Assembly (NCBI GenBank): GCA_039808665.1
Contig: JBDHTO010000016.1
Span: 1 to 16,635, forward strand
Origin: JBDHTO01 sp039808665
Lineage (GTDB): Bacteria; Pseudomonadota; Alphaproteobacteria; Paracaedibacterales; JAKBAR01
Reading direction: 5' to 3'
Length of the DNA: 16,635 nucleotides
The notes below the pieces were generated by a model that saw only the letters and a program-made list of their open reading frames with translations, was not told the DNA's origin and searched no databases. Position numbers and translations under genes: made by a program. Shown here piece after piece: positions 7,170 through 13,766 of the stretch (positions within the stretch are counted from its first letter, which is position 1; each line of letters begins with the position of its first letter).

Positions 7170-7727
7170 ATGTCAGATGCGCGTCTTTCAGACTATTCAA
7201 GGAAAATGAATCAAGCTTTAGAAGTCCTTCAGCGAGAGTTTTCTGGGCTTCGAACAGGTCGTGCGTCTGTGAACCTTTTGGATCCCATCAAGGTGGACGC
7301 TTATGGCTCACCAATGCCTTTAAATCAGGTAGCGACTGTGGGTGTTCCTGAGGCCAGAATGCTTCTTGTTCAGGTTTGGGATAAGGGCATGGTAAAGGCG
7401 GTGGAAAAGGCAATTCGTGAGTCGAATCTCGGTCTTAATCCCGCTGTAGATGGTTCAAATATCCGAGTCCCTGTTCCGGCCTTAAATGAAGAAAGGCGAA
7501 ATGAGCTGACGAAAGTTGCCGCGAAATATGCGGAAGATTGTCGTATTGCCATTCGCAATGTTCGTCGTGATGCCATGGATATGCTCAAGGGATGGGAAAA
7601 AGATAAAGAGATTTCTGAAGATGAGCACAAGAAACTTTCTGGTGAAGTTCAAAAAATGACCGATGAGCATATCGCAAAAGTGGATACTTCTTTGTCTTCA
7701 AAACAAAAAGAAATCACTCAGATTTAG
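7170..7727 (+). CDS. frr: Ribosome recycling factor
   Basis: The 185-aa product has standard family length and composition. The start contains REFSGLRTGRAS (about 23-34), LDPIKVDAYGSPMPLNQVA follows, and the helical bundle carries the basic EERRNELTKVAAKYAEDCRIAIRNVRRDA block. With EF-G it splits post-termination ribosomes. AGAGG (7159-7163) precedes the ATG, and pyrH ends 11 nt upstream. In most alphaproteobacteria uppS-cdsA-dxr follow frr; here rsmG begins 9 nt after the stop instead. Confidence 0.98.
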   Translation: MSDARLSDYSRKMNQALEVLQREFSGLRTGRASVNLLDPIKVDAYGSPMPLNQVATVGVPEARMLLVQVWDKGMVKAVEKAIRESNLGLNPAVDGSNIRVPVPALNEERRNELTKVAAKYAEDCRIAIRNVRRDAMDMLKGWEKDKEISEDEHKKLSGEVQKMTDEHIAKVDTSLSSKQKEITQI

Positions 7728-7736
7728 GTATTTTTC

Positions 7737-8312
7737 ATGAATGTTTCACATGAAACATTAGAAGACAGAAAAAATACCTACTTTGATCTTCTTCAAAAGT
7801 GGAATAAAACACACAATCTCGTCCAAAGTAATTCTTTGGACGATTTTTTGTGCCGTCATTGGGAGGATTCTCTTCAGCTAACAAAATACATTCCTCTGTT
7901 AAATTTAAGAATTTTCGATATAGGTTCTGGGGCAGGTTTTCCAGGAATCCCCCTTGCATGCTCTGGTTATGATGTGACTCTTTGTGAGATTATCTCAAAA
8001 AAAGTTGCTTTTTTAAAAATGGCAAAAAGCGCTCTAGGTTTAGACTTTAAAATTATCGACTCAGATGCCTATAAAATCCATGAAACCTTTGATATCATTA
8101 CATCACGGGCATTTTCCGCTCTTGAAAATATCCTTGAAATTATGATGAATGTTTCACATGAAACATCGAAAGGTCTCTTTCTTAAGGGGAAAACTTTTGA
8201 GGAAGAAGTCAAAAAAGCAAGAGATAAATTTGTATTTGATCTAAATATATACCCTAGCCAAACCTCATCGGAGGGGGTAGTCTTGGAGATAACAAATCTC
8301 AAGAAAAAATAA
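7737..8312 (+). CDS. rsmG: 16S rRNA (guanine527-N7)-methyltransferase, RsmG/GidB
   Basis: The 191-aa SAM-dependent methyltransferase has WNKTHNLV (about 22-29), the SAM-binding DIGSGAGFPGIPLA (61-74), the conserved TSRAFSAL segment (122-129) and the LKGK motif (149-152). The family methylates G527 of 16S rRNA. Residues 1-7 and 137-143 are both MNVSHET. Both are encoded by the same 22-nt sequence (7737-7758 and 8145-8166) containing a parS-like site, so the gene doubles as a ParB-binding region. The second copy falls where other RsmG proteins have a variable loop just before the LKGK strand, which would explain its tolerance. The gene starts 9 nt after frr and ends 5 nt before parA. It is normally near mnmE/mnmG, which are absent here. 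Confidence 0.95.
   Translation: MNVSHETLEDRKNTYFDLLQKWNKTHNLVQSNSLDDFLCRHWEDSLQLTKYIPLLNLRIFDIGSGAGFPGIPLACSGYDVTLCEIISKKVAFLKMAKSALGLDFKIIDSDAYKIHETFDIITSRAFSALENILEIMMNVSHETSKGLFLKGKTFEEEVKKARDKFVFDLNIYPSQTSSEGVVLEITNLKKK
7742..7757 (+). promoter_or_regulatory. parS-like centromere site 1 (within rsmG codons 2-7)
   Basis: TGTTTCACATGAAACA differs from the widespread chromosomal parS sequence TGTTTCACGTGAAACA at one central position. It lies at the very start of rsmG, within 600 nt of parA. ParB loads on such sites as a CTP-dependent clamp to build the segregation complex; that is established for the family. The second copy, identical over 22 nt, lies 408 bp downstream. Confidence 0.85.
8150..8165 (+). 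promoter_or_regulatory. parS-like centromere site 2 (inside rsmG)
   Basis: This is a second exact copy of the variant parS TGTTTCACATGAAACA, in the same orientation and the same reading frame as site 1 (offset 408 nt, 136 codons). It lies 153 nt before the parA start. The identity extends over 22 nt (8145-8166), beyond the 16-nt core, including the codons for M-N. Confidence 0.85.
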
Positions 8313-8317
8313 GACCT

Positions 8318-9115
8318 ATGGGACAAATTATTGTTGTTGCCAATCAAAAAGGTGGTGTGGGAAAAACAACAACGAGTGTTAACCTCGCGACTGCTCTTGC
8401 TGCGGCTGAGAGACGTGTTCTCCTCATTGATATGGATCCTCAAGCTAACGCATCCACGGGGCTGGGTATTTCCAAACGTCAAAGAATTTTCAGTTCATAC
8501 CATCTTCTAATTGGTGAGTGTAACCTTAGTCAGGTTTTGATTCGTACTAACATCCCGGGGCTTTCCATTGTGCCAGCATCCATTGACCTTTTGGGGGCAG
8601 AGATTGAGCTTGTCAATTTGGAAAATAGAAGCAGTATCTTAAAGGAAATTTTAGAAGCCTATGTGGATATGTTTGACTATATTCTTATTGATTGCCCTCC
8701 ATCCATGGGGCTTTTGACCCTCAATGCTATGGTGGCGGCCCATTCTGTTCTTGTTCCCTTGCAATGTGAATACTATGCTTTGGAGGGGTTGAGTTATCTT
8801 TTAAATTCCATTCACAAAATTAAAAGAACCCATAATCCAAGATTGTCCCTCTTTGGTGTCGTCCTGACGATGTTTGATAAGAGGAGCTCCCTTTGCAATA
8901 TGGTTGCAGATGATGTACGTCAGTTTTTGGGAGAAAAAGTTTTTGATACCGTGATTCCAAGAAATAGCAAAGTTTCTGAAGCACCCTCCCATGGAAAACC
9001 CGTTTTAATTTATGATATGAAATCCGTTGGCGCTCAAGGGTATATGGCCCTTGCCCGTGAAATTTTGAGAAAACAAAAAGAAGAAGATCAAATCAAAGAA
9101 AGAGGTGTTGTATGA
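8318..9115 (+). CDS. parA: Chromosome-partitioning ATPase ParA (Soj family)
   Basis: The 265-aa product is a short, chromosomal-type ParA without an N-terminal HTH. It has the deviant Walker A KGGVGKTT (11-18) with the signature lysine, the Walker A' LLIDMDPQ (35-42) and the Walker B YILIDCPP (121-128). ParA dimerises on ATP, binds DNA non-specifically and moves ParB-parS complexes along the nucleoid. It begins 5 nt after rsmG and its stop overlaps the parB start (ATGA, 9112-9115), so the pair is translationally coupled. The two parS-like sites in rsmG are its expected cis partners. No strong Shine-Dalgarno is seen; translation may rely on coupling from rsmG. Confidence 0.98.
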   Translation: MGQIIVVANQKGGVGKTTTSVNLATALAAAERRVLLIDMDPQANASTGLGISKRQRIFSSYHLLIGECNLSQVLIRTNIPGLSIVPASIDLLGAEIELVNLENRSSILKEILEAYVDMFDYILIDCPPSMGLLTLNAMVAAHSVLVPLQCEYYALEGLSYLLNSIHKIKRTHNPRLSLFGVVLTMFDKRSSLCNMVADDVRQFLGEKVFDTVIPRNSKVSEAPSHGKPVLIYDMKSVGAQGYMALAREILRKQKEEDQIKERGVV

Positions 9116-10005
9116 GCCTTCATAAAAAACCAAGCCTTGGAAGAGGGCTGTCTGCGCTTCTTGGGGAAAGCCTTCCCCCCGTTAATGATGAGGCGAGGGG
9201 GCATGTTGAATCTCTTTCTGTGGCTCAGCTTAAACCAGGGCAATATCAACCGCGTTCCCTTTTTGATGATGAGAAATTAGCGACATTGATTGACTCTATC
9301 CGTGAGAAGGGAATTATTCAGCCCCTAGTCGTACGAGACATCGGAGAAGGAGTCTATGAAATCATTGCGGGAGAGCGTCGTTGGCGCGCCGCAAAAACTC
9401 TTAATCTTTCTCATGTTCCAGTCATTATTAGGATTTGCGATGATATCGAAGCTCTTGAACTCGCTCTGATTGAAAACATTCAGCGAGATGATTTGAATCC
9501 CCTCGAAGAAGCCGAAGCCTATCAAAAACTTATGACCCAGTTTGGCTATACTCAGGAATATGTCGCCAAGCGTATTGGAAAAAGCCGAAGCTATGTGGCG
9601 AATATTTTGCGTCTTAATAACCTTCCAGGGAATATCAAAGGGCTTATCCTTGAGGGAAAAATGACCGCGGGTCATGCAAGGGCATTGATCGGCATGGAAA
9701 ACAGCGAGCAACTTGTTAAAGAGATTGTTGAGCAAAATCTTAATGTTCGGGATGTGGAGGAGCGCGTTCGTCTTGCGAAGGATTCCCATGAAAAAAGGCC
9801 GCGTAGCCCCAAAGCACCGGTTCAGGAAAAAGATGAAGATATTCTCGTTCTTGAAAATCAGCTTGGGAAAATTCTTCAATCAGATGTGAGCATTCATTTG
9901 AAATCAGATAAAGGTTCTATTGAAATTCAATTTAGTAGTCTTGAGCAAATGGATGATATCATTCAAAAAATAACAAAGCTTCAATTATTGGAAGGTGAGC
10001 TATGA
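9112..10005 (+). CDS. parB: Chromosome-partitioning protein ParB (Spo0J family)
   Basis: The 297-aa product begins with the ParA-stimulating patch LGRGLSALLGE (about 9-19). The N-terminal CTPase domain has KPGQYQPR (41-48), GERRWRAAK (87-95) and ENIQRDDLNP (121-130), the residues that bind CTP in characterised ParB proteins. A helix-turn-helix at about 146-168 (YTQEYVAKRIGKSRSYVANI) binds parS, and a linker leads to a C-terminal dimerisation segment ending in IIQKITKLQLLEGEL. It overlaps parA by 4 nt at its start and fba by 4 nt at its end. Its likely binding sites are 7742-7757 and 8150-8165. Confidence 0.98.
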   Translation: MSLHKKPSLGRGLSALLGESLPPVNDEARGHVESLSVAQLKPGQYQPRSLFDDEKLATLIDSIREKGIIQPLVVRDIGEGVYEIIAGERRWRAAKTLNLSHVPVIIRICDDIEALELALIENIQRDDLNPLEEAEAYQKLMTQFGYTQEYVAKRIGKSRSYVANILRLNNLPGNIKGLILEGKMTAGHARALIGMENSEQLVKEIVEQNLNVRDVEERVRLAKDSHEKRPRSPKAPVQEKDEDILVLENQLGKILQSDVSIHLKSDKGSIEIQFSSLEQMDDIIQKITKLQLLEGEL

Positions 10006-10913
10006 GTCGAGTTTCAGAAATATTATCCCACTATAGCAGTGAACCCACAGGCGTTCGTATTAATTTGGCCAGAATTCTTAACCATGGAAAGTTGGCGGGA
10101 ACGGGAAAAATAGTTGTTCAAGCCGTGGATCAGGGATTCGAACATGGACCGGCGAGATCTTTTTTGGATAACTGTGATTCATTGGATCCGGAATATCATT
10201 TTGAAATGGCAAAAAAATCAGGATTATCGGCCTATGCAGCACCTATTGGGTGGATGAGTGGAGCTGTGGATAAGTATGTGGATAGTGTTCCAACAATTTT
10301 AAAAATGAACTCCTCAAACTCACTTTATAACAAAGAAAATCAACCAAGCCAGGCAATGACCGCAACGGTGCAGGATGCCTTGCGTTTGGGGTGTGTAGCA
10401 GTTGGTTTTACCCTCTATCCGGGAAGTGACGAAAATTTAATGCTGATAGAGGAAGCGAAAGATCTTATTGATGAGGCGAGAAGTGTCGGCCTCCCTACGA
10501 TTCTTTGGTCTTATGCACGGGGTGGATCTTTATCAAAGGAAGGTGAAACAGCACTTGATGTCATTACCTATGGTGCTCATATGGCATGTTTGTTGGGGGC
10601 TCATGTTGTGAAAGTTAAGGTTCCTTCAGCGCATATAGAGATGAAAGAGCATAAAACCATTTATGACAATGTAAAAAAAGATACAGTCAAAGATCGTATC
10701 AAACATGTTGTTGATTGTTGTTTCAAAGGGAAACGCATGGTTATTTTCTCTGGGGGAGAGCCTAAGGATGACCAAAGCCTGCTTTCTGAAATCAAAGAAA
10801 TTCACGAGGGTGGTGGATTTGGCTCTATTATTGGTAGAAATGTCTTTAAGCGAGAAAAAAATAATGCGATAAAGATACTCAACGAAATCACAAAAATTTA
10901 TGGCGGAGAATAA
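10002..10913 (+). CDS. Class I fructose-bisphosphate aldolase, DhnA/FbaB type
   Basis: The 303-aa protein matches the bacterial/archaeal class I (Schiff-base) aldolase family rather than the zinc-dependent class II enzymes. It has VVQAVDQGFEHGP (38-50), AAPIGW (79-84), VGFTLYPGS (134-142), LWSYARGG (168-175), GAHVVKVKVPS (199-209) and FSGGEP near the C-terminus. The Schiff-base lysine should be K204, with K206 the close alternative, judging from the family's VKxK motif. The enzyme interconverts fructose 1,6-bisphosphate with dihydroxyacetone phosphate and glyceraldehyde 3-phosphate in the cytoplasm. Its ATG overlaps the parB stop (ATGA), and efp starts 3 nt after its own stop. A sister role in aromatic synthesis (DhnA-like aldolases) is possible but the motifs favour FBP aldolase. 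Confidence 0.9.
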   Translation: MSRVSEILSHYSSEPTGVRINLARILNHGKLAGTGKIVVQAVDQGFEHGPARSFLDNCDSLDPEYHFEMAKKSGLSAYAAPIGWMSGAVDKYVDSVPTILKMNSSNSLYNKENQPSQAMTATVQDALRLGCVAVGFTLYPGSDENLMLIEEAKDLIDEARSVGLPTILWSYARGGSLSKEGETALDVITYGAHMACLLGAHVVKVKVPSAHIEMKEHKTIYDNVKKDTVKDRIKHVVDCCFKGKRMVIFSGGEPKDDQSLLSEIKEIHEGGGFGSIIGRNVFKREKNNAIKILNEITKIYGGE

Positions 10914-10916
10914 GGT

Positions 10917-11483
10917 ATGAAAATTAATGGAAACACTATTCGTCCAGGAAATATTTTAGAAGTTGAGGGGAAACTTTGGGTTGTTCTCAAAACACAACAT
11001 ACGCAGCCTGGTAAAGGTGGTGCGTATATGCAAGTTGAAATGAAAACAATTATTGGCGGAACAAAAACAAACGTACGCTACCGAAGTGATGAAAAAGTTG
11101 AGCGTGTATTTCTTGATCAACTTCCTTATCAGTATTTGTATACAGAGGGTGATGACCTCGTCTTTATGGATCAAGAAACCTTTGAGCAAATTAACCTTGG
11201 CAAAGATTTTATTGGTGATGCCGTAAACTTTATCAAAGAAGGCATGATTGTGGATGTCTCTTCCTATGAAGGGAAACCTATTTCCATTGATCTTCCTGAA
11301 ACAGTTGTTTTGGAAATCACAGAAGCGGATCCCGTTGTAAAGGGGCAAACGGCTTCTTCGTCTTTTAAGCCAGCAGTCCTTGAAAATGGACTCAAAATTA
11401 TGGTTCCTCCCCATATCGAAAGTGGAATGCGCGTTGTGGTTAACACAAGCGACGGATCTTACGTCGAACGAGCAAAAGATTAA
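10917..11483 (+). CDS. efp: Elongation factor P
   Basis: The 188-aa product has three domains of normal length. The tip loop of domain I is QPGKGGAY (30-37). Its lysine, K33, is the position that EpmA/EpmB beta-lysylate in many proteobacteria; an arginine here would instead have implied rhamnosylation. The modification genes are not in the window. EF-P binds between the P and E sites and rescues ribosomes stalled at polyproline. Domain III ends with the expected IMVPPHIESGMRVVVNTSDGSYVERA. The start follows the fba stop by 3 nt, and its Shine-Dalgarno, GGAG (10905-10908), lies within the last fba codons, so the two are tightly linked. Confidence 0.98.
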   Translation: MKINGNTIRPGNILEVEGKLWVVLKTQHTQPGKGGAYMQVEMKTIIGGTKTNVRYRSDEKVERVFLDQLPYQYLYTEGDDLVFMDQETFEQINLGKDFIGDAVNFIKEGMIVDVSSYEGKPISIDLPETVVLEITEADPVVKGQTASSSFKPAVLENGLKIMVPPHIESGMRVVVNTSDGSYVERAKD

Positions 11484-11507
11484 ATTTTATAACGGGAGAA
11501 TAATTCC

Positions 11508-12311
11508 ATGTCAGGACGCATGATGGCGCGCTCCGCCAATATTAACGTTATGGTGAAAGCTGCTCAAAAAGCGGGTAAGTCCCTTCGCCACGATTTTCAA
11601 GAGGTGGAGCATCTTCAAGTTTCCATGAAGTCTATTGGGGATTTTGTCTCTACAGCAGATAAAAATGCTGAGAAGATTATCCTCGAAGACTTGAGATATG
11701 CGCGTCCAGATTTTGGTTTTTTGCTGGAAGAGAGTGGAGAGATCCAAGGAAAGGATCCCGGACTTCGTTTTATTGTCGATCCTTTGGATGGAACAACAAA
11801 TTTCCTTCACGGGGTTCCTCATTTTGCCGTTGCTATTGCTTTGGAGTACAGGGGGGAAATTACTGCCGCTGTAACCTATAACCCGATCAATGATGAGTTA
11901 TTTTGGGCAGAAAAAGGTGTTGGTGCGTACCTTAATCAAAGTCGCCTAAGGGTGTCCGCGCGCAAAGACATGCAATCAGCTCTTTTTGCAACGGGTATTC
12001 CTTTTGGAGAACACGGAGATAAACCATCCTTTGTTAAAAAGCTGAACAGCATCATGCCCCATGTTGCGGGTGTTCGTCGCTTTGGTGCAGCATCTCTTGA
12101 TCTTGCTTATGTTGCCGCAGGTCGTTTTGATGGCTATTTTGAAGAAAGCTGTCAGCCGTGGGATCTTGCGGGTGGCCTTCTTATGGTCAAAGAAGCGGGT
12201 GGTTTTATGTGTGATATGAAGGGTGGCGCAGAGATCTTGAAATCAGGAAGCGTCCTTGCCACGAATGACAAGTTGCATCAGCTTGCAAAAAAACTTCTTA
12301 TCGGGGGATAA
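11508..12311 (+). CDS. suhB: Inositol-1-monophosphatase family protein (SuhB-like)
   Basis: The 267-aa protein belongs to the Mg2+-dependent IMPase superfamily. It shows the metal-binding EE (74-75), DPLDGTTNFLHG (91-102) and PWDLAGG (217-223), with the usual ARSANINVMVKAA start region. It probably hydrolyses inositol or related sugar monophosphates. In E. coli, SuhB also takes part in rRNA antitermination, which would be an interesting fit for an operon with ribosomal genes, but that is inference. GGGAG (11494-11498) supports the ATG at 11508. The efp-suhB pairing is common in alphaproteobacteria. It is the last gene of the plus-strand cluster and ends 8 nt before the convergent flgI stop, with no good terminator visible. 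Confidence 0.93.
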   Translation: MSGRMMARSANINVMVKAAQKAGKSLRHDFQEVEHLQVSMKSIGDFVSTADKNAEKIILEDLRYARPDFGFLLEESGEIQGKDPGLRFIVDPLDGTTNFLHGVPHFAVAIALEYRGEITAAVTYNPINDELFWAEKGVGAYLNQSRLRVSARKDMQSALFATGIPFGEHGDKPSFVKKLNSIMPHVAGVRRFGAASLDLAYVAAGRFDGYFEESCQPWDLAGGLLMVKEAGGFMCDMKGGAEILKSGSVLATNDKLHQLAKKLLIGG

Positions 12312-12319
12312 TTCCTCTT

Positions 12320-13705
12320 TTAGGAAACTTCGATGTCTGCTTGAAGAGCTCCTGAAGCCTTGATCGTTTGCAGGATGGAGATGAGCTCTCTTGGTGTTGC
12401 ACCGAGGGCATTAAGTCCATCGACGAGCTCTTGAAGAGTTGCACCTTCTTCCAGAACCGCCATTTTACCCTTTTCCTCTTTAACCTTAATATCGGATCGA
12501 TTGACGATCGCCGTTCCAGGTCCTGGTGCAATAATGCCCGCCTGTCCAAATTGAGTGGGTTGATTTTGAGGAATGTTCAGCTGAGGAGTTTGGACAGCCG
12601 TTGTATTGTTTGTCTGTGTTTGTGGCGAAGATGTTGAATTTGTCAGCTGTGCTCCTTGACCAAGGGTCGTTGTGCTCGTTGTGGTTGGGTTTCCTGTTAC
12701 AGTTGTTGTGCCAGCAGCTTGTGGTGTAATGCTGCTGGGAGATTGGTTTTGTTGTCCCTGATTTGCTGTTAAAGAATAAGCACTTGCTTGTACAAAAGGA
12801 TTGGGTTGAGAGACTTCTGGTGCTTCATTAATCCGAATGGTAATGCTTCCATGGGAAATCGCGACTTTTGAAATGCGTACATTTCCACCCATGACAATGA
12901 CGCCATCACTATCGTTAATCACAATTTTTGCAATATTATCAGGCTCGATACTTAGTTGTTCAATTCCCGTCATAAATTCCACAGTACGCCCTTTGTATAC
13001 GTCTGGGACATTAAGGGTAATTGTTGAGGGATCAAGAGCAAGTGCCAAATCACCGCCCATCTTTTGATTAATTTTATCACTTAATCTCTTTGCCGTTGTG
13101 AAATCAGGATTATTGAGATTTAGTTTGATGTTACTGAGGCGATTAAGATCAAAATCTACTTCCTTTTCAACGGTGGCGCCACTTGAGATTTGTCCTGCTG
13201 TGGGAACACCTTTGGTTACAGAAGATCCACTTGCACCCTGAGCTGTGAATCCTGCAACTGAAACGGGTCCCTGAGCAACGGCATACACTTGACCATCTGC
13301 AGCAAGTAGGGGGGTTACGAGCAATGTTCCACCGCGAAGATCTTTGGCATCTCCAAGAGCTGAAACATGAACGTCAATTTTAGATCCCTGGCGCGCAAAA
13401 GCTGGAAGGTTCGCGGTGACCATCACAGCGGCAACATTTTTCCCTGAAAGATTAATAGCGCCTTGATTATCACGTACGTTGACGCCTAAACGCTCAAGCA
13501 TACCTGCTAGGCTTTCTTTTGTAAAAGGTACGGAGCCAACGTTATCCCCTGTGCCATTTAAACCAACCACAAGACCGTATCCCACAAGTTGGTTATGCCT
13601 TACGCCTTCGACAGAGACAATATCTTTCACGCGTACAAACATACCGCCAAAGGTAGAGGGGGGTAACATAAGAGAAAGGATGAGTAGAACCCGAAGAAAG
13701 AGCAT
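12320..13705 (-). CDS. flgI: Flagellar P-ring protein FlgI with a large low-complexity insert
   Basis: FlgI forms the periplasmic P ring around the flagellar rod. The 461-aa protein starts with a signal peptide (about 1-20, ending STFG). The conserved core follows: RVKDIVSVEGVRHNQLVGYGLVVGLNGTGD (split over 25-54), then PAFARQGSKIDVHVSALGDA and GGTLLVTPLLAADGQVYAVAQGP, and VMGGNVRISKVAISHGSITIRI near 271-291. The end (about 400-461) is also canonical: RSDIKVKEEKG through LNALGATPRELISILQTIKASGAL. Family members are usually about 365-375 aa; the excess is one block at about 305-392 (12530-12793) rich in Q, N, S and T. No Shine-Dalgarno is evident. gmk lies 61 nt upstream and no other flagellar gene is in the window. 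Confidence 0.96.
   Translation of the reverse strand: MLFLRVLLILSLMLPPSTFGGMFVRVKDIVSVEGVRHNQLVGYGLVVGLNGTGDNVGSVPFTKESLAGMLERLGVNVRDNQGAINLSGKNVAAVMVTANLPAFARQGSKIDVHVSALGDAKDLRGGTLLVTPLLAADGQVYAVAQGPVSVAGFTAQGASGSSVTKGVPTAGQISSGATVEKEVDFDLNRLSNIKLNLNNPDFTTAKRLSDKINQKMGGDLALALDPSTITLNVPDVYKGRTVEFMTGIEQLSIEPDNIAKIVINDSDGVIVMGGNVRISKVAISHGSITIRINEAPEVSQPNPFVQASAYSLTANQGQQNQSPSSITPQAAGTTTVTGNPTTTSTTTLGQGAQLTNSTSSPQTQTNNTTAVQTPQLNIPQNQPTQFGQAGIIAPGPGTAIVNRSDIKVKEEKGKMAVLEEGATLQELVDGLNALGATPRELISILQTIKASGALQADIEVS
12530..12793 (-). other. Q/N/S/T-rich low-complexity insert within FlgI
   Basis: Residues about 305-392 of FlgI are composed mainly of Gln, Asn, Ser, Thr, Pro and Gly, with runs such as GTTTVTGNPTTTSTTTLGQ and almost no charged residues. 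The block sits exactly between the two conserved halves, after the SQPNPF stretch and before RSDIKVKEEKG. The reading frame is intact through it. It looks like a disordered, surface-exposed loop rather than a folded domain. Confidence 0.8.
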
Positions 13706-13718
13706 CGCATCATAACAA

Positions 13719-13735
13719 CGTAGAAATATCCTACG
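13719..13735. repeat. Small inverted repeat upstream of flgI
   Basis: CGTAG (13719-13723) and CTACG (13731-13735) flank a 7-nt spacer in the 61-nt gmk-flgI gap, 14-30 nt before the flgI start. It could be a short mRNA hairpin or an operator for flgI. There is no following T-tract on either strand, so it is not a standard terminator for gmk. Confidence 0.3.
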
Positions 13736-13766
13736 GTTCTATATGCAAAAACTGTGCCAGATTTTC

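Noticed and set aside
8145..8166. Second ATG context in rsmG (Met137) as an internal translation start
   Set aside because: No Shine-Dalgarno precedes it; the repeat is better explained by the parS core than by a duplicated start region.
8069..8482. A 137-codon minus-strand frame spanning the rsmG-parA junction
   Set aside because: It crosses two well-supported genes on the other strand and has no recognisable motif.
9325..9879. A 184-codon open frame on the minus strand opposite parB
   Set aside because: parB is a clear, complete gene on the plus strand; the antisense frame shows no recognisable motif and is best explained as a shadow.
12312..12326. TTCCT/AGGAA hairpin between suhB and flgI as a bidirectional terminator
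   Set aside because: The 5-bp A/T-rich stem has no following T-tract in either direction.
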